From positions 69,331,760-69,395,759 of the forward strand of contig NC_079499.1 of the NCBI RefSeq assembly GCF_030052815.1: a stretch of 64,000 nt of DNA, in the 5' to 3' direction. How positions within the stretch are numbered: the first letter of the stretch is position 1; every line of letters starts with the position of its first letter. A model generated the notes under the pieces. The model was not told the origin of the DNA. It saw only the letters and a program-made list of their open reading frames with translations, and made no database searches. This DNA comes from Hevea brasiliensis (Eukaryota; Streptophyta; Magnoliopsida; Malpighiales; Euphorbiaceae). Shown in pieces: positions 1 to 11,748 of this stretch. Made by a program: the position numbers and the translations under genes.

Positions 1-2983
1 AAAGCTAATTAATTAATTTACATCGCATTCCTATTAATTACCTGTTCATTATCTACATTATAATACAATATCTAGTATTTTATACAAAATACAAAATATG
101 ATCTATATGGGCCCTATCTACATGCATTGCTGAGGAGGTGACAAACTTTGACACTCTGTAGATCAAAACTCCCAAAATTCCCAGTCAAACGTCCATTGGG
201 TTCTAGCTTCAGTACCTGCGCGAAGGAAATAATTCCATCGCGCTAAGCATTGCTGCTTAGTGGTGCAATAATATAACAAGGAAATAATATACAAATAAAG
301 ATAGAAATAAAACATAATTCAAATAAGTAAGATTTATTTATACTTCACATGCGGTTTCTAAAATTTAATATGTTTTATCCTAATTTAGTCTTCTTTGAAA
401 GTGTTTATTTCGCCAATGTACAAAGAAAAATGATCTGAAAATAATAAATTTATGCTTATATTATTATATAAGTCACATTTGCAATATTTATTTATGTTAT
501 AATTTTCTTTGCTAATCTTTTAGCATTTTCTCTATACTTGCTAGGTTGTCTCAGATTATTTCATAATAAGTAAATTTTGATATCGGTCCAGTTCATTTCG
601 ATTCTTTCTAATAAATAACTATTCTAATTTATTTTAGGTCATCTTACTCATTTATTTAATTTCTAATTTTTTTTATTACTAATATTCTTAACTTATTTCA
701 ATAAATTTCACTGCCCAAGTAACCTATGTGGTGACTAAATCTGGATAACAGTCGTTGTACTTTGGACACCGCATGATTGCCTCGGGCCGTCATACCATGG
801 GACGCAGAACGTGAACCACATATGCAGTCAGTATGGCTAAAAAGCCATGATATCACATAATCGGGCATAAAAGCCATGAATGTTGGCATAAAGCCATGAA
901 TGAGGGCATAAAGCCATGAATACAGGCATAAAGCCTTTCGCAGTACTGCTAAAACAATACCCTATTGGCATGCCAAACTATCCAATCTGACACACATGTC
1001 TAGGCAATACAAGGGCACATAATATCATTAAATATTAATATATTGTGTTTTATGACTTTATTATTTCATGGTAAATTTCATAATTTGTACATTCATCATA
1101 ATATTCATACATTCCTTACATCATTCATATTGATCACATTTCACAACAATGGTGTTCATATACCATTGTACTCAAAACGTTCTTCCTTTCTCTTATAAAG
1201 AAAACTAATGTTCCATTCATATTTTCATGTGATTCATTTATTTATTACAATATTTATATGGATTCATAACTCATACAAGGTGTTATTATCTTATTTGTAA
1301 TGGAAACATAAATCCTAATGTAAACCTCATCCCATTTATACTCAACAATCCATCTAGGTTAATGTCATTTCATATTCAAGTGGTATTACTTATGTTTTAT
1401 TAGACCTACTAATAATGGGAATAAATCTTAACTATATACTCACATAACTTAAATGTTCATTAAGTCATTTAGGTGAATTACTATTCCTATTCCAAGTAAT
1501 CCATGAATGTTTCATGGATTCCAAATTTCATACCTTAATTTCCTCTACCAATTTAGTTATTATACTTTGTGTCTTTGTATTACTATTCACATTACTATTC
1601 ACTCAAATTGTTGACTTTTTAATACATAATAAATTTATTGAACCTAAGTTCTCCAAGATACCACATTTTGCATTCAAAATATGTTGGTATTGGTTGCCAA
1701 TACCATTTCCAAACTTAATGTTAATTGGGCAGAATTTTCAGTTTTCATGCTTTGTTTTTACTATTCCATTTGTCACTTTTGTAGTGGGAATTTGGAAAAA
1801 TGTTCAACATTAAAGTTGTTCCTTATTTTGTCTAGTTAAATTTCCTTTTTTGAATCACTCCATTTGGAGTTTTGTAGTTCAAGTTATGGCTTAAAAACCA
1901 TAACTGGTTGGATTGGGCTGAACCCAAAATTCTGGGTAAAATTGTTTCTGCCAGATTTGGTAACTCGAGTTTGGTTGGCAATTTGACTAGATTATGGTCA
2001 TAATTTGGGTCAGGTTCTTCATGAAAGTTGTTGGTCTATATCTAAACTTATTTCTGGTAAAATTTCAGGTCAATTGGATCTTACTACGTTGAGTTATGGC
2101 TAAATGACCAAATACTGTTCATTTGGTCATTTTGCCCAGGCAGATTGCAGGTCACCCGGATTAGGGCAAACTTTTGGTCAAGTTGGTTTGGTTTTCTAGG
2201 CATGGTTTCTTCACCAAAGTTGTGCCACTATGTGTCTAGTTTCACCTCCAATTGGCCTTATACCAATTGGAATCACACAACCTCAGTTATAGGTCAAACA
2301 ATACCCTGGACTCATAGGTCCAAATTTCCTGCATAAGAGAAGCACTCCCAATTTTCAATTTCACCCAACTTCCAAACTTCAATTCACATTTATAACACTT
2401 CTAATAGTCAATAATCAACCTCAGCATCATCAAATTCAAGTCATAACACAAAATTCCATATTTGAGCAAACCCTAAATCAACTTGAATAAATTTTAAATT
2501 CCAAGAGAATTTCTAGCACTAACCTTATTCCTTAGCTTCACTCAACTTCAATTCAACCTTCTAACCAATCAAAAACTTGAAGCTCCTTCTTGGTCCACCT
2601 TGGCTGTAATTCCTCTTGCCCCAAACTCAATTTCTTTTGGTTTTCTTGAGTGCTTTCTACTAATTTGACTTTAGTTTAGGGTGGGCTATAATTTTTCCAA
2701 GAAAAAATTTGGTTGAGACTTAGGGTTTCAAGCTTTGGATTTTGGGTTTTTAATGGAGAATTTTAGAGAAGAAGAGAAGAAGGCAAGTGACGGGAAGAAG
2801 AAGGAAAAAAATGCAGATTTTTGTTCAATAATTAACCTATATAATAATTAAATATTTAATGGTAATATGGTAAATAAGTAGAATGGCAAATTTGAAATTA
2901 TTTTGAAGTTTATTTATAATCATTATAATTTGACTTTTCAATAATTATTTTTTTAATTTTCATAATTTCAATTAATTAAATTA
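1..2983 (-). mobile_element. J-family LTR-like element, left arm (partial)
   Basis: This is the minus-strand copy of the J family, running from its centre at 2983 outward to beyond the window start. It holds no credible coding sequence. It contains the double-hairpin module at about 213-267, the 20-base tandem repeats at 864-935, and degenerate copies of the ~191-base internal unit between about 1650 and 2300. Short open frames here are chance. Compared with the full-length J copy at 32287-36412 it lacks a recognisable TGTAACA start, because the centre of the palindrome cuts in before that end. Confidence 0.85.
864..935 (-). repeat. 20-base tandem repeats in J-family left arm
   Basis: Three to four units of roughly 20 bases, each containing GGCATAAAGCCATGAAT, lie in tandem. 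They mirror the array at 5152-5245 in the right arm, and the same array occurs with fewer units at 34982-35055. Confidence 0.85.
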
Positions 2984-3109
2984 ATTTAGCTTCATTAAAT
3001 TAATAATCATCATTTTTGGTCAATATTGGACCCTCAAATTTAATTGATAAAATTTTGCTCTTACCGAGTTGTCGGTTTATCTTTCTTTCTTTTTTCTTTT
3101 ACTCATTTT
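2984..3109. other. Spacer at the centre of the palindrome
   Basis: These 126 bases separate the arms and are not self-complementary. They contain an AT-rich stretch, a GGTCAATATTGGACC imperfect palindrome at about 3019-3033, and a pyrimidine-rich run (TCTTTCTTTCTTTTTTC) near 3080-3100. No similarity to the other elements in the window was recognised. Confidence 0.75.
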
Positions 3110-6100
3110 TAATTTAATTAATTGAAATTATGAAAATTAAAAAAATAATTATTGAAAAGTCAAATTATAATGATTATAAACTTCAAAATAATTTCAAATT
3201 TGCTATTCTACTTATTTACCATATTGCCATTAAATATTTAATTATTATATAGGTTAATTATTGAACAAAAATCTGCATTTTTTCCCTTCTTCTTCCCGTC
3301 ACTTGCCTTCTTCTCTTCTTCTCTAAAATTCTCCATTAAAAACCCAAAATCCAAAGCTTGAAACCCTAAGTCTCAACCAAATTTTTTCTTGGAAAAATTA
3401 TAGCCCACCCTAAACTAAAGTCTAATTAGTAGAAAGCACTCAAGAAAACCAAAAGAAATTGAGTTTGGGGCAAGAGGAATTATAGCCAAGGTGGACCAAG
3501 AAGGAGCTTCAAGTTTTTGATTAGTTAGAAGGTTGAATTGAAGTTGAATGAAGCTAAGGAATAAGGTTAGTGCTAGAAATTCTCTTGGAATTTAAAATTT
3601 ATGCAAGTTGATTTAGGGTTTGCTCAAATATGGAATTTTGTGTTGTGACTTGAATTTGATGATGTTGAGGTTGATTATTGACTATTAGAAGTGTTATAAA
3701 TGTGAATTGAAGTTTGGAAGTTGGGTGAAATTGAAAATTGGGAGTGCTTCTCTTATGTAGGAAATTTGGACCTATGAGTCCAGGGTATTGTTTGACCTAT
3801 AACTGAGGTTGTGTGACTCCAATTGGTATAAGGCCAATTGGAGGTGAAACTAGACACATAATGGCACAACTTTGGTGAAGAAACTATGCCTAGAAAACCA
3901 AACCAACTTGACCAAAAGTTTGCCCTAATCCGGGTGACCTGCAATCTGCCTGGGCAAAATGACCAAATGAACAGTATTTGGTCATTTGGCCATAACTCAA
4001 TGTAGTAAGATCCAATTGACCTGAAATTTTACCAGCAATAAGTTTAGATATAGACCAACAACTTTCATGAAGAACCTGACCCAAATTATGACCATAACCT
4101 AGTCAAATTGCCAACCAAACTCGAGTTACCAAATCTGGCAGAAACAATTTTACCCAGAATTTTGGGTTCTTCCCAATCCGGCCAGTCATGGTTTTTAAGC
4201 CATAACTTGATCTACAAAACTCCAAATGGAGTATTCAAAAAAGGAAATTCAACTAGACAAAATAAGGAACAACTTTCAAGTTGAACATTCTTCCAAATTC
4301 CCACTACAAAAGTGACAAATGGAACAGTAAAAAGAAAGCATGAAAACTGAGAATTCTGCCCAATTAACATTAAGTTTGGAAATGGTATTGGCAACTAATA
4401 CCAACAAATTTTGAATGCAAAATGTGGTATCTTGGAGAACTTAGGTTCAATAAATTTATTATGTATCAAAAAGTCAACAATTTGAGTGAATAGTAATGTG
4501 AATAGTAATACAAAGACACAAAGTATAATAACTAAATTGGTAGAGGAAATTAAGGTATGAAATTTGGAATCCATGAAACATTCATGGATTACTTAGAATA
4601 GGAATAGTAATTCACCTAAATGACTTAATGAACATTTAAGTTATGTGAGTATATAGTTAAGATTTATTTCCATTATTATTAGGTCTAATAAAACATAAGT
4701 AATACCACTTGAATATGAAATGACATTAACCTAGATGGATTGTTGAGTATAAATGGGATGAGGTTTACATTAGGATTTATGTTTCCATTACAAATAAGAT
4801 AATAACACCTTGTATGAGTTATGAATCCATATAAATATTGTAATGAATAAATGAATCACATGAAAATATGAATGGAACATTAGTTTTCTTTATAAGAGAA
4901 AGGAAGAACGTTTTGAGTACAATGGTATATGAACACCATTGTTGTGAATTGTGATCAATATGAATGAGGTAAGGATGTATGAATATTATGATGAATGTAC
5001 AAATTATAAAATTTACCATGAAATAATGAAGTCATAAAACACAATATATTAATATTTAATGATATTATGTGCCCTTGTATTGCCTAGACATGTGTGTCAG
5101 ATTGGATAGTTTGGCATGCCAATAGGATATTGTTTTAGCAGTACTGCGAAAGGCTTTATGCCTGCATTCATGGCTTTGTGCCCGTATTCATGGCTTTATG
5201 CTCGCATTCATGGCTTTATGCCAACATTCATGGCTTTTATGCTTGATTATAAGATATCATGGCTTTTTAGCCACACTGACTGCATATGTGGTTGACGTTC
5301 TGCATCCCATGGTATGACAGCCCGAGGCACTGCGGTGTCCAGTGCCAACGACCCGTTATCCAGTTTAGTCAGCCTGTCATAGGTTACTTGAGCAGTGAAA
5401 TTTATTGAAATAAGTTAAGAATATTAGTAACAAAAAAAATTAGAAATTAAATAAATGAGTAAGATGACCTAAAATAAATTAGAATAGTTATTTATTAGAA
5501 AGAATCGAAATGAACTGGACCGATATCAAAATTTACTTATTATGAAATAATCTGAGACAACCTAGCAAGTATAGAGAAAATGCTAAAAGATTAGCAAAGA
5601 AAATTATAACATAAATAAATATTGCAAATGTGACTTATATAATAATATAAGCATAAATTTATTATTTTCAGATCATTTTTCTTTGTACATTATTATCAGC
5701 ATATCATGGCGAAATAAACACTTTCAAAGAAGACTAAATTAGGATAAAACATATTAAATCTTAGAAACCGCATGTGAAGTATAAATAAATCTTAATTATT
5801 TGAATTATGTTTTATTTCTATCTTTATTTGTATATTATTTCCTTGTTATATTATTGCACCACTAAGCAGCAATGCTTAGCGCGATGGAATTGTTTCCTTC
5901 GCGCAGGTACTGAAGCTAGAACCCAATGGACGTTTGATTGGGAATTTTGGGAGTTTTGATCTGCAGAGTGTCAAAGTTTGTCACCTCCTCAGCAATGCAT
6001 GTAGATAGGGCCCATATAGATCATATTTTGTATAAAATGCTAGATATTGTATTATAATGTAGATTATGAACAGGTAATTAATAGGAATGCAATGTAAATT

Positions 6101-6584
6101 AATTAATTAGCTTTTTCATATGTAATTAATTTATATATTATGTAAATTATGAAATTTTGTAATTATTTTGTAAATTATGTAAATTAAGGAAATTTGAAAT
6201 TTTTGCTTATGTAATTTGAGAATGTTTACATATGAATTGAGTATGAATGGAAATGTATGGAAATGATTATGAAATTGAAATGTATGGATGGGATTTAAAA
6301 TATGAGAAAATTATGAGAATGATTGATGAGATAATTATGATTAGCATGGATAAGATTTTATTTTGGAAATATTGTTGAATTTCAAACAGGTGAATATTGA
6401 AATACGCCAAACGATAATAAAATAGGGGAAACTCCACTGGTTTCTCCGTCGAAAAATAATTGATATTAAATTAAATGAATTCAAAATTATTTAGAAAAAA
6501 TAAAGTAAGATAAGTTAGGGTGCTCCGGCACCGATTGTAGCATGCCTTGCTCGGCTACACTGTAGTCGGGTGAGGGGTGTTACA
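3110..6584 (+). mobile_element. J-family LTR-like element, right arm with intact 3' end
   Basis: Plus-strand J-family sequence from the palindrome centre to the canonical terminus GGTGAGGGGTGTTACA at 6584. The last 2 kb aligns with 34840-36412 and, in part, with 44750-45506. Landmarks are a donor-like AAGGTTAGTGC near 3563, three degenerate ~191-base units (ATAAC anchors near 3799, 3992 and 4202), 20-base tandem repeats at 5152-5245, and the double hairpin at 5855-5910. No coding capacity is visible. The five bases after the end (TTTAT) would be a TSD, but the partner end lies outside the window. Confidence 0.85.
5152..5245 (+). repeat. 20-base tandem repeats in J-family right arm
   Basis: Four full 20-base units of the form GGCTTTATGCC-N-CATTCAT start at 5152, 5172, 5192 and 5212, followed by a diverged fifth. 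They mirror the repeats of the left arm. Confidence 0.88.
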
Positions 6585-6594
6585 TTTATACAAA

Positions 6595-6986
6595 TGTAAT
6601 GGCCCGGCCCACTAGTGATATTGTTCGCTCTGAGCCGAAGCCCTCACGGTTTTAAAACGCGTCACTAGGGGTTACGAACTACCAACTTATAAACCCAGCA
6701 TCTCTCCCGTGTTTTGCCGATGTGGGATTTGCCTAGGGTGTTACAATCCACCCCCCTTATGGGACTCAGCGTCCTCGCTGACGTTTGCCCCACCATCGCT
6801 CAAGGTTGCACGCGGAGGGGCTCTGATACCACAAATGAAATGGCCCGGCCCACTAGTGATATTGTCCGCTCTGAGCCGAAGCCCTCACGGTTTTAAAACG
6901 CGTCACTAGGGGTTACGAACCACCAACTTATAAACCCAGCATCTCTCCCGTGTTTTACCGATGTGGGATTTGCCTAGGGTGTTACA
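6595..6986 (-). mobile_element. TRIM (terminal-repeat retrotransposon in miniature)
   Basis: Two direct repeats of 151 bases (6595-6745 and 6836-6986) flank a 90-base core. Read on the minus strand, each LTR starts TGTAACACCCTAGGC and ends GGCCATTACA or GGCCATTTCA. The core starts with TGGTATCAGAGC (6820-6831), the plant initiator-Met tRNA primer site, and ends with a purine run (complement of 6746-6758) next to the 3' LTR. There is no room for protein coding, so it must have moved in trans. The LTRs differ by only a few bases. The flanks do not show a matching 5-base TSD (ACAAA versus TCTTG), so one side may have been rearranged. Confidence 0.9.
6820..6831 (-). promoter_or_regulatory. TRIM primer-binding site (tRNA-iMet)
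   Basis: The minus strand reads TGGTATCAGAGC, complementary to the 3' end of plant initiator methionine tRNA. It sits four bases inside the minus-strand 5' LTR (6836-6986), as expected for priming of reverse transcription. Confidence 0.88.
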
Positions 6987-8805
6987 TCTTGAACGACAGT
7001 TTGTTCAAGAAGGAGGCAAAAGAAGGCAAATAGAGTTGGAATTAGAGAATTCTGACGAACCAACAGATCAGATGGATATAGATCCATCTAGTTAACCTAC
7101 ACCCGTTGATGAAACATCTACAGTTGTTCCTCGTAGAACAACCAGGGTATCTCACCCACCAGTGAGATATGGTTTCCTTCGTGAAGAAGAACAAGAGTTG
7201 TCTACTCTTGAAGAAGTAGATCATGGAGATGATCCACTTACCTATGAAGAAGCTATATCAGATATAGACTATTCAAAATGGATTGATGTTATGAAATCTG
7301 AAATTGATTCCATGTATAAGAATCAAGTTTGGGATCTTGTTGACCCACCTGAAGGTATTGTACCTATAGGGAACAAATGGGTTTTCAAGGAGAAAATTTG
7401 TTCTGATGGAAAGGTAGAGACCTATAAGGCAAGGCTAGTAGCGAAAGGGTTTCGCCAAAGGCAAGGAATCGACTATGAGGAGACTTTCTCGCCTGTTGCC
7501 ATGCTTAAATCAATTAGGATTCTATTAGCAATAGCTGCATACTATGATTATGAGATTTGGCAGATGGATGTCAAAATAGCTTTTCTTAATGGATACATTG
7601 AAGAAAACATTTTCATGGAACAACCTAGGGGTTTTGAATCCCAAGATGGTTCCAAGGTATGCAAGTTAAAGCGATCCATTTATGGGTTGAAGCAAGCTTC
7701 GAGGAGTTGGAACTTCCGTTTTGATGAAGCCATTAAATCCTTTGGTTTTATGAAAAATGAGGTTGAGCCATGTGTATATAAAAAGGTTAGTGACAGTGCT
7801 ATCACTTTTCTTGTTTTATATATGGATGACATACTGTTGATGGGTAATGACACAAGTATGTTGACAACTATAAAGGTATGGTTGTCAAATACATTCTCCA
7901 TGAAAGACTTAGGGGAGGCAACCTATATTCTTGGGATTCACATTTATAGAGATAGAGCGAAAAGAATAATTGGTTTATCCCAAAGTCTATACTTGGAAAA
8001 GGTGTTAAAGAGGTTTAACATGCCAGATTCCAGGAGAGGATTGTTACCAGTGAGACATGGTATCCATCTTTCTAAAGAGATGTCTCTAAAGACACCTGAA
8101 GAAAGAGATAAGATGGCCAGGATTCCATGTGCTTCGGCTATTGGAAGTTTAATGTATGCAATGTTGTGTACTAGGCCGGATATCGCATATGCTGTTAGTT
8201 TGACTAGCAGGTATCAATCCAATCCAGGTTTGGAACACTGGATAGCTATCAAGAATATCCTTAAGTACTTGAGAGGAGCTAAGGATTTATTCTTTATCAA
8301 TGGAGGTGGAGACTTGCAATTGGATGGTTATACTGATTCTGATTTCCAACCAGATATCGATGATAGAAAGTCTACCTCTAGATATGTGTTCATTAGTAAT
8401 GGAGGTACAGTCAGTTGGAAGAGTTCCAAATAGAGTACCACTGCAGATTTCACTATAGAGGCTGAGTATATTGCTGCATCAGATGCTACAAAGGAAGCTA
8501 TTTGGATAAAGAAGTTCGTAACAGAACTTACAGTAGTTCCTTCCATTGAGTCAGCAGTTCCACTATACTGTGACAACAATGGAGCAGTCGTACAGGCTAA
8601 GGAACCAAGGTCTCACCAAAAATCCAAACACATAGAAAGGCGTTACCACATTATCAGAGAAATAGTTGGACGAGGTGATGTAGCCATGCAGAAAATAGCA
8701 TCAGCTGAAAATCCAACTGATCCATTCACTAAGCCTATGTCACAGACTCAGCTAGACCGACATCTTGAGAAGATGGGTATAAGATATTATAATGAATGGC
8801 TCTAG
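6987..8805 (+). pseudogene. Ty1/copia pol remnant: integrase tail, RT, RNase H
   Basis: One frame runs from the TRIM border to TAG at 8803-8805, broken by TAA at 7093-7095 and by TAG at 8431-8433, where related elements have Gln after the SSK of the RNase H domain. The longest open piece is 7162-8433 (423 codons). The RT domain has WVFKEK, KARLVAKGF, QMDVKIAFLNG and the catalytic YMDD (7819-7830), then SIYGLKQASR. The RNase H domain has YTDSDF before the nonsense codon and EAEYIAASDA after it. The sequence looks like the Tork/TAR side of Ty1/copia, though I cannot place the clade firmly. Gag, protease, the integrase core and the 5' LTR are missing; the TRIM or a rearrangement marks the left break. 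Confidence 0.93.
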
Positions 8806-8809
8806 TGCC

Positions 8810-8819
8810 GGTGGGAGAT
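8810..8819 (+). other. Copia polypurine tract
   Basis: GGTGGGAGATT directly precedes the LTR start TGTTAG at 8820. This is the usual plus-strand primer arrangement of plant Ty1/copia elements. Confidence 0.8.
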
Positions 8820-9014
8820 TGTTAGTAGTATGCCCTAGAGCACATGGAGTTTACTCTTGTCAATATTTTTTCATAAATCATATTAGTGCATATAATCTTT
8901 AGGCCTGAGATAGCACAATTATCTTGTATATAGGTAGTTTGAGTTTGATACTGCTTTCATACTTGTACTGTATATGGGTATATGGGCATGTGTTAGCTCC
9001 TACTAGTTATATAT

Positions 9015-10758
9015 TGTCACGACCCAACCTATGGGTCGGACCGGCACTAGGACCTGGGCCAGCCTAAAGCCCCCGAGGCCCGTAGTAAGCCTAACTATTC
9101 ATTAACCCAACTCTAAGGCCCATTTGGGCCCAATTTCAAGAAACCAACCGGACAGAGTCCGGCCATAAAGTGAACCTTTCAACGGGGAGTTTTTGACTCA
9201 CCCGACCTGTAAACAAAATATATCATCAATTGGGGAGCTCAGCTCACCCTCCACATACTCATATCGGCATAAAAATAAATGGGAGCTCAGCTCCCTCATC
9301 CAATCCATCAAACATGCATATAATTTTACAGGTCCACATGACAATTTATATTACAGACCCGAATCATTTAAATATTTCTAACACATGCGGAAATTCTAAG
9401 ATTTAACCAGTTTATACAAACATTAGTAATCGACCTGCGAGGGAGAAAGCAGGTTAACCTCAAAAAATATCCTCCTGTGGCCTGTAAAAATTTTTGAACA
9501 GGAGTGAGCGTTCGACTCAGAGAGTAAAATATCAATTTTAACCATAATCTCTATAACTATCTAAAACTAATGCAACCTGTGGAATGAGGTGCAACATCAG
9601 CAATAAATTCACATCATAGCATCAAAAAGGTAATTTGGAGCACTCACACACCCTGTAGTATCAATCATAACATATGGGAGCTGATCCCCTATACAGCTCT
9701 CTTAAATCCAACCTGGTGCCAGCGAATTACTCAAGCTCGGACTTCCACTTAATAACCAAATCGAGGGTCCCAGTGAATTACTCAAGCCGTGACTACCCCT
9801 CGAAGGATCGGGTCCCAGCGAATTACTCAAGCCGTGACTACCCCGTCCTATCCATAGTCCACACCACATCACACGCACGCCAACGCACGCACACTGCTCC
9901 AAATTACCACAACAACATCCATGGCACATCAACAGTTATGAATGCAACATAAATCGTGCCTAGAGTTTAACTACATAAATATATGCATATAAGTGATGCA
10001 TGGGCATGCTTGAACATATAATAATATCGAAATTACAATTAAAATTAATATTCTACTCACAGACTTGACGACAATCACTGTGGCGGCTGGGCGGAGGAAG
10101 CAAGCTGTCCAGGCTCACCTGATAATTTTATTACAATCATTTAATAAATCTGACTCAATACAAACAAAGAAAAAGACCAATACGTCCTAAGTCGTGCCGA
10201 AAATCCGGCAGAGTCTCCCCTATACCTAGGACCTACCCAACCTGCAAAAGGGCTCAAAACACACTTCTATACTCACAATCCATATATCCACAACTCAATC
10301 ACATCACACAGCCCCTCCTGGGCCCATCAAATCAATCATCCGTTACAATATATAAAATTTCAATTTAGTCCTTATAATTGACCATTTTTGCAAAAACTGC
10401 TCAAATAAGTTCTAAAAATTCTAAAACTTTGCCTCGCGGTCCTTAGCAACATCACTAAGCTATTGCAAAAAGAATCGTAATTTTCTAAGCTACCACGAAT
10501 ATTTTATGGATTTAAGCACTAGAAAATTATGAAAAAGCAAGGTTCGGGTTTACCTTTGCCGATTCCGACTTCGGGAACGCGCTCGGGATGCATGACAATG
10601 GTGGGGTAGCCAAAACCTCGATCCAATTCGGAGACTTTTCCAGAGTGGTTCAGTTCGCCGGAAATTCACAGATCCGGACAACTGTCGAATTTCCACGAAT
10701 TGAGGATACCTACACGAAGCCCAATAATAATATATAAAAAAAAATCAGGGGTGTTACA
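9015..10758 (-). mobile_element. Solo gypsy LTR 'K' in the copia LTR
   Basis: The insert reads TGTCACGACCCAACC at its left end and GGGGTGTTACA at its right end. On the minus strand it is TGTAACACCCCTG...GACA, the same start as the other gypsy LTRs here. It is flanked by TSD TATAT (9010-9014 and 10759-10763), so both ends are exact and its length is 1744 bases. It holds no internal region, so it is a solo LTR left by LTR-LTR recombination. Its interior is unrelated to the 3.7-kb LTRs. It includes three direct repeats at 9719-9850. Confidence 0.9.
9719..9850. repeat. Three ~47-base direct repeats in LTR K
   Basis: The motif CCAGCGAATTACTCAAGC (or with one change) recurs at about 9719, 9769 and 9814, each followed by a GACT-ACC block. 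The last two units are most alike. Confidence 0.75.
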
Positions 10759-11550
10759 TATATGGAGGTAGGTGTTGATCAAGATGAAATCTATTTCTCT
10801 AAGTAAATAGAGGTAAAATCTTATGTTCATTTAATTGCTTTTGATATTTCAAGTTCCTGGCCAGGACAGATAGATTTAATCAGAAAAGAGTTTCTGATGA
10901 GAAAATCTGTTTAATCAAGAACTGGAATTAAAAGAGAACATAATATTCATAGCAAATGGAGTTTGACATAAACCATGACTCCAGCTTGAGTTGGGATTTT
11001 GTAACAGAGAGATTCCAGTGCATGTTAACATATGATTATAAGTTCATTTAAGGTAAACCTTATTACTAATTGGGTGACCATGGCATGCTATGCTAGGTGT
11101 TAACCATGGTCTATAAGGTGCATAAATTGATTTAGAGAAATCATTTATGGTAAGAAAGAGTTCTGATGATATTAGGAGTTGATATCATATCTCATTGCCA
11201 ATTAGTGATGAGCCTAGTAAGTCACACACATACACAAGTTATTACCTAATTAAATATGATTTAATTAATTAATTAAAGAGTTTAATTGATTAATTAAATA
11301 GGTTTGGTTTTCAATTAGATTTCAAAGTCCCTAGCATGACTTGAAACCAAATCTAGATTATTGGATGTATAGTATAAGTTAAATTTTTATTTAAAATGTT
11401 TAAATATGAATTTAATTAATGAGAAATTAATTAATAGAGATTAATTAATTAATTTATATTTGATATAAATTGATTAGAAGAAGAGAAATAATTATTTTGG
11501 GTTAAGAACTCAAAATTAAGACACAGGGGCATTTTGGTCTTTTCACAGGG

Positions 11551-11748
11551 TGACATGTGGCACCATGAGATGGTGACACGTGGCATTACACATAAGCTTA
11601 CTAAATGTCTTTTAATCATGTAAGATGATTAAAATTAAGATTAAATATAGGTTTGACACTTGGCACAATGTGATTGGGTCAATTAAACCTAGAACCAATC
11701 AAAGGGTGACATGTGGCAAGAGTTTAAGTGGTGACCTAGCTATATAAG
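11551..11748 (+). promoter_or_regulatory. Copia LTR promoter: four TGACAYNTGGCA repeats and a TATA box
   Basis: A 12-base motif recurs at 11551-11562, 11574-11585, 11654-11665 and 11707-11718. The second copy contains ACGTGGC, the core of plant G-box/ABRE sites bound by bZIP factors. A TATA box (TATATAAG, 11741-11748) lies 22 bases after the last copy. The arrangement looks like a U3 promoter with an enhancer array. Binding by bZIP factors is inferred from the motif only. Confidence 0.65.

Larger units (their letters stand above)
1..6114. repeat. Giant inverted repeat (head-to-head J-family arms)
   Basis: Bases 1-2983 are the reverse complement of 3110-6114, with a 126-base spacer between them. 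Matching landmarks run in mirror order: the AATTAATTAGCTTT end, the GGGCCC block, the GCTTAGCGCGATGG hairpin, the 20-base tandem repeats and the outermost-to-centre AT-rich block. In about 245 aligned bases near the outer end I count six substitutions and one 7-base indel, so the arms are similar but not identical. The left arm reaches the window edge, so the true arm is longer. Both arms belong to the same LTR-like family found intact at 32287-36412. Confidence 0.93.

Noticed and set aside
1514..1813. A 99-codon hydrophobic open frame in the palindrome arm
   Set aside because: The mirror copy at 4212-4394 is broken and the frame falls in non-coding J-family sequence; the hydrophobic content comes from AT-rich codons.
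1..6114. Assembly artefact
   Set aside because: The arms differ by scattered substitutions and indels and the centre has a unique spacer. An artefact would usually give identical arms. It is not fully excluded without reads.
1..6584. DNA transposon or foldback MITE
   Set aside because: The terminus TGTTACA, 5-base TSDs in sister copies (AAACT, AGAAC) and the Tekay-like internal plan fit LTRs. No transposase or matching foldback termini were seen.
6595..6986. Cassandra-type TRIM with a 5S rRNA promoter in the LTR
   Set aside because: I could not recognise the 5S internal promoter boxes in the 151-base LTR, so it is called only a TRIM.
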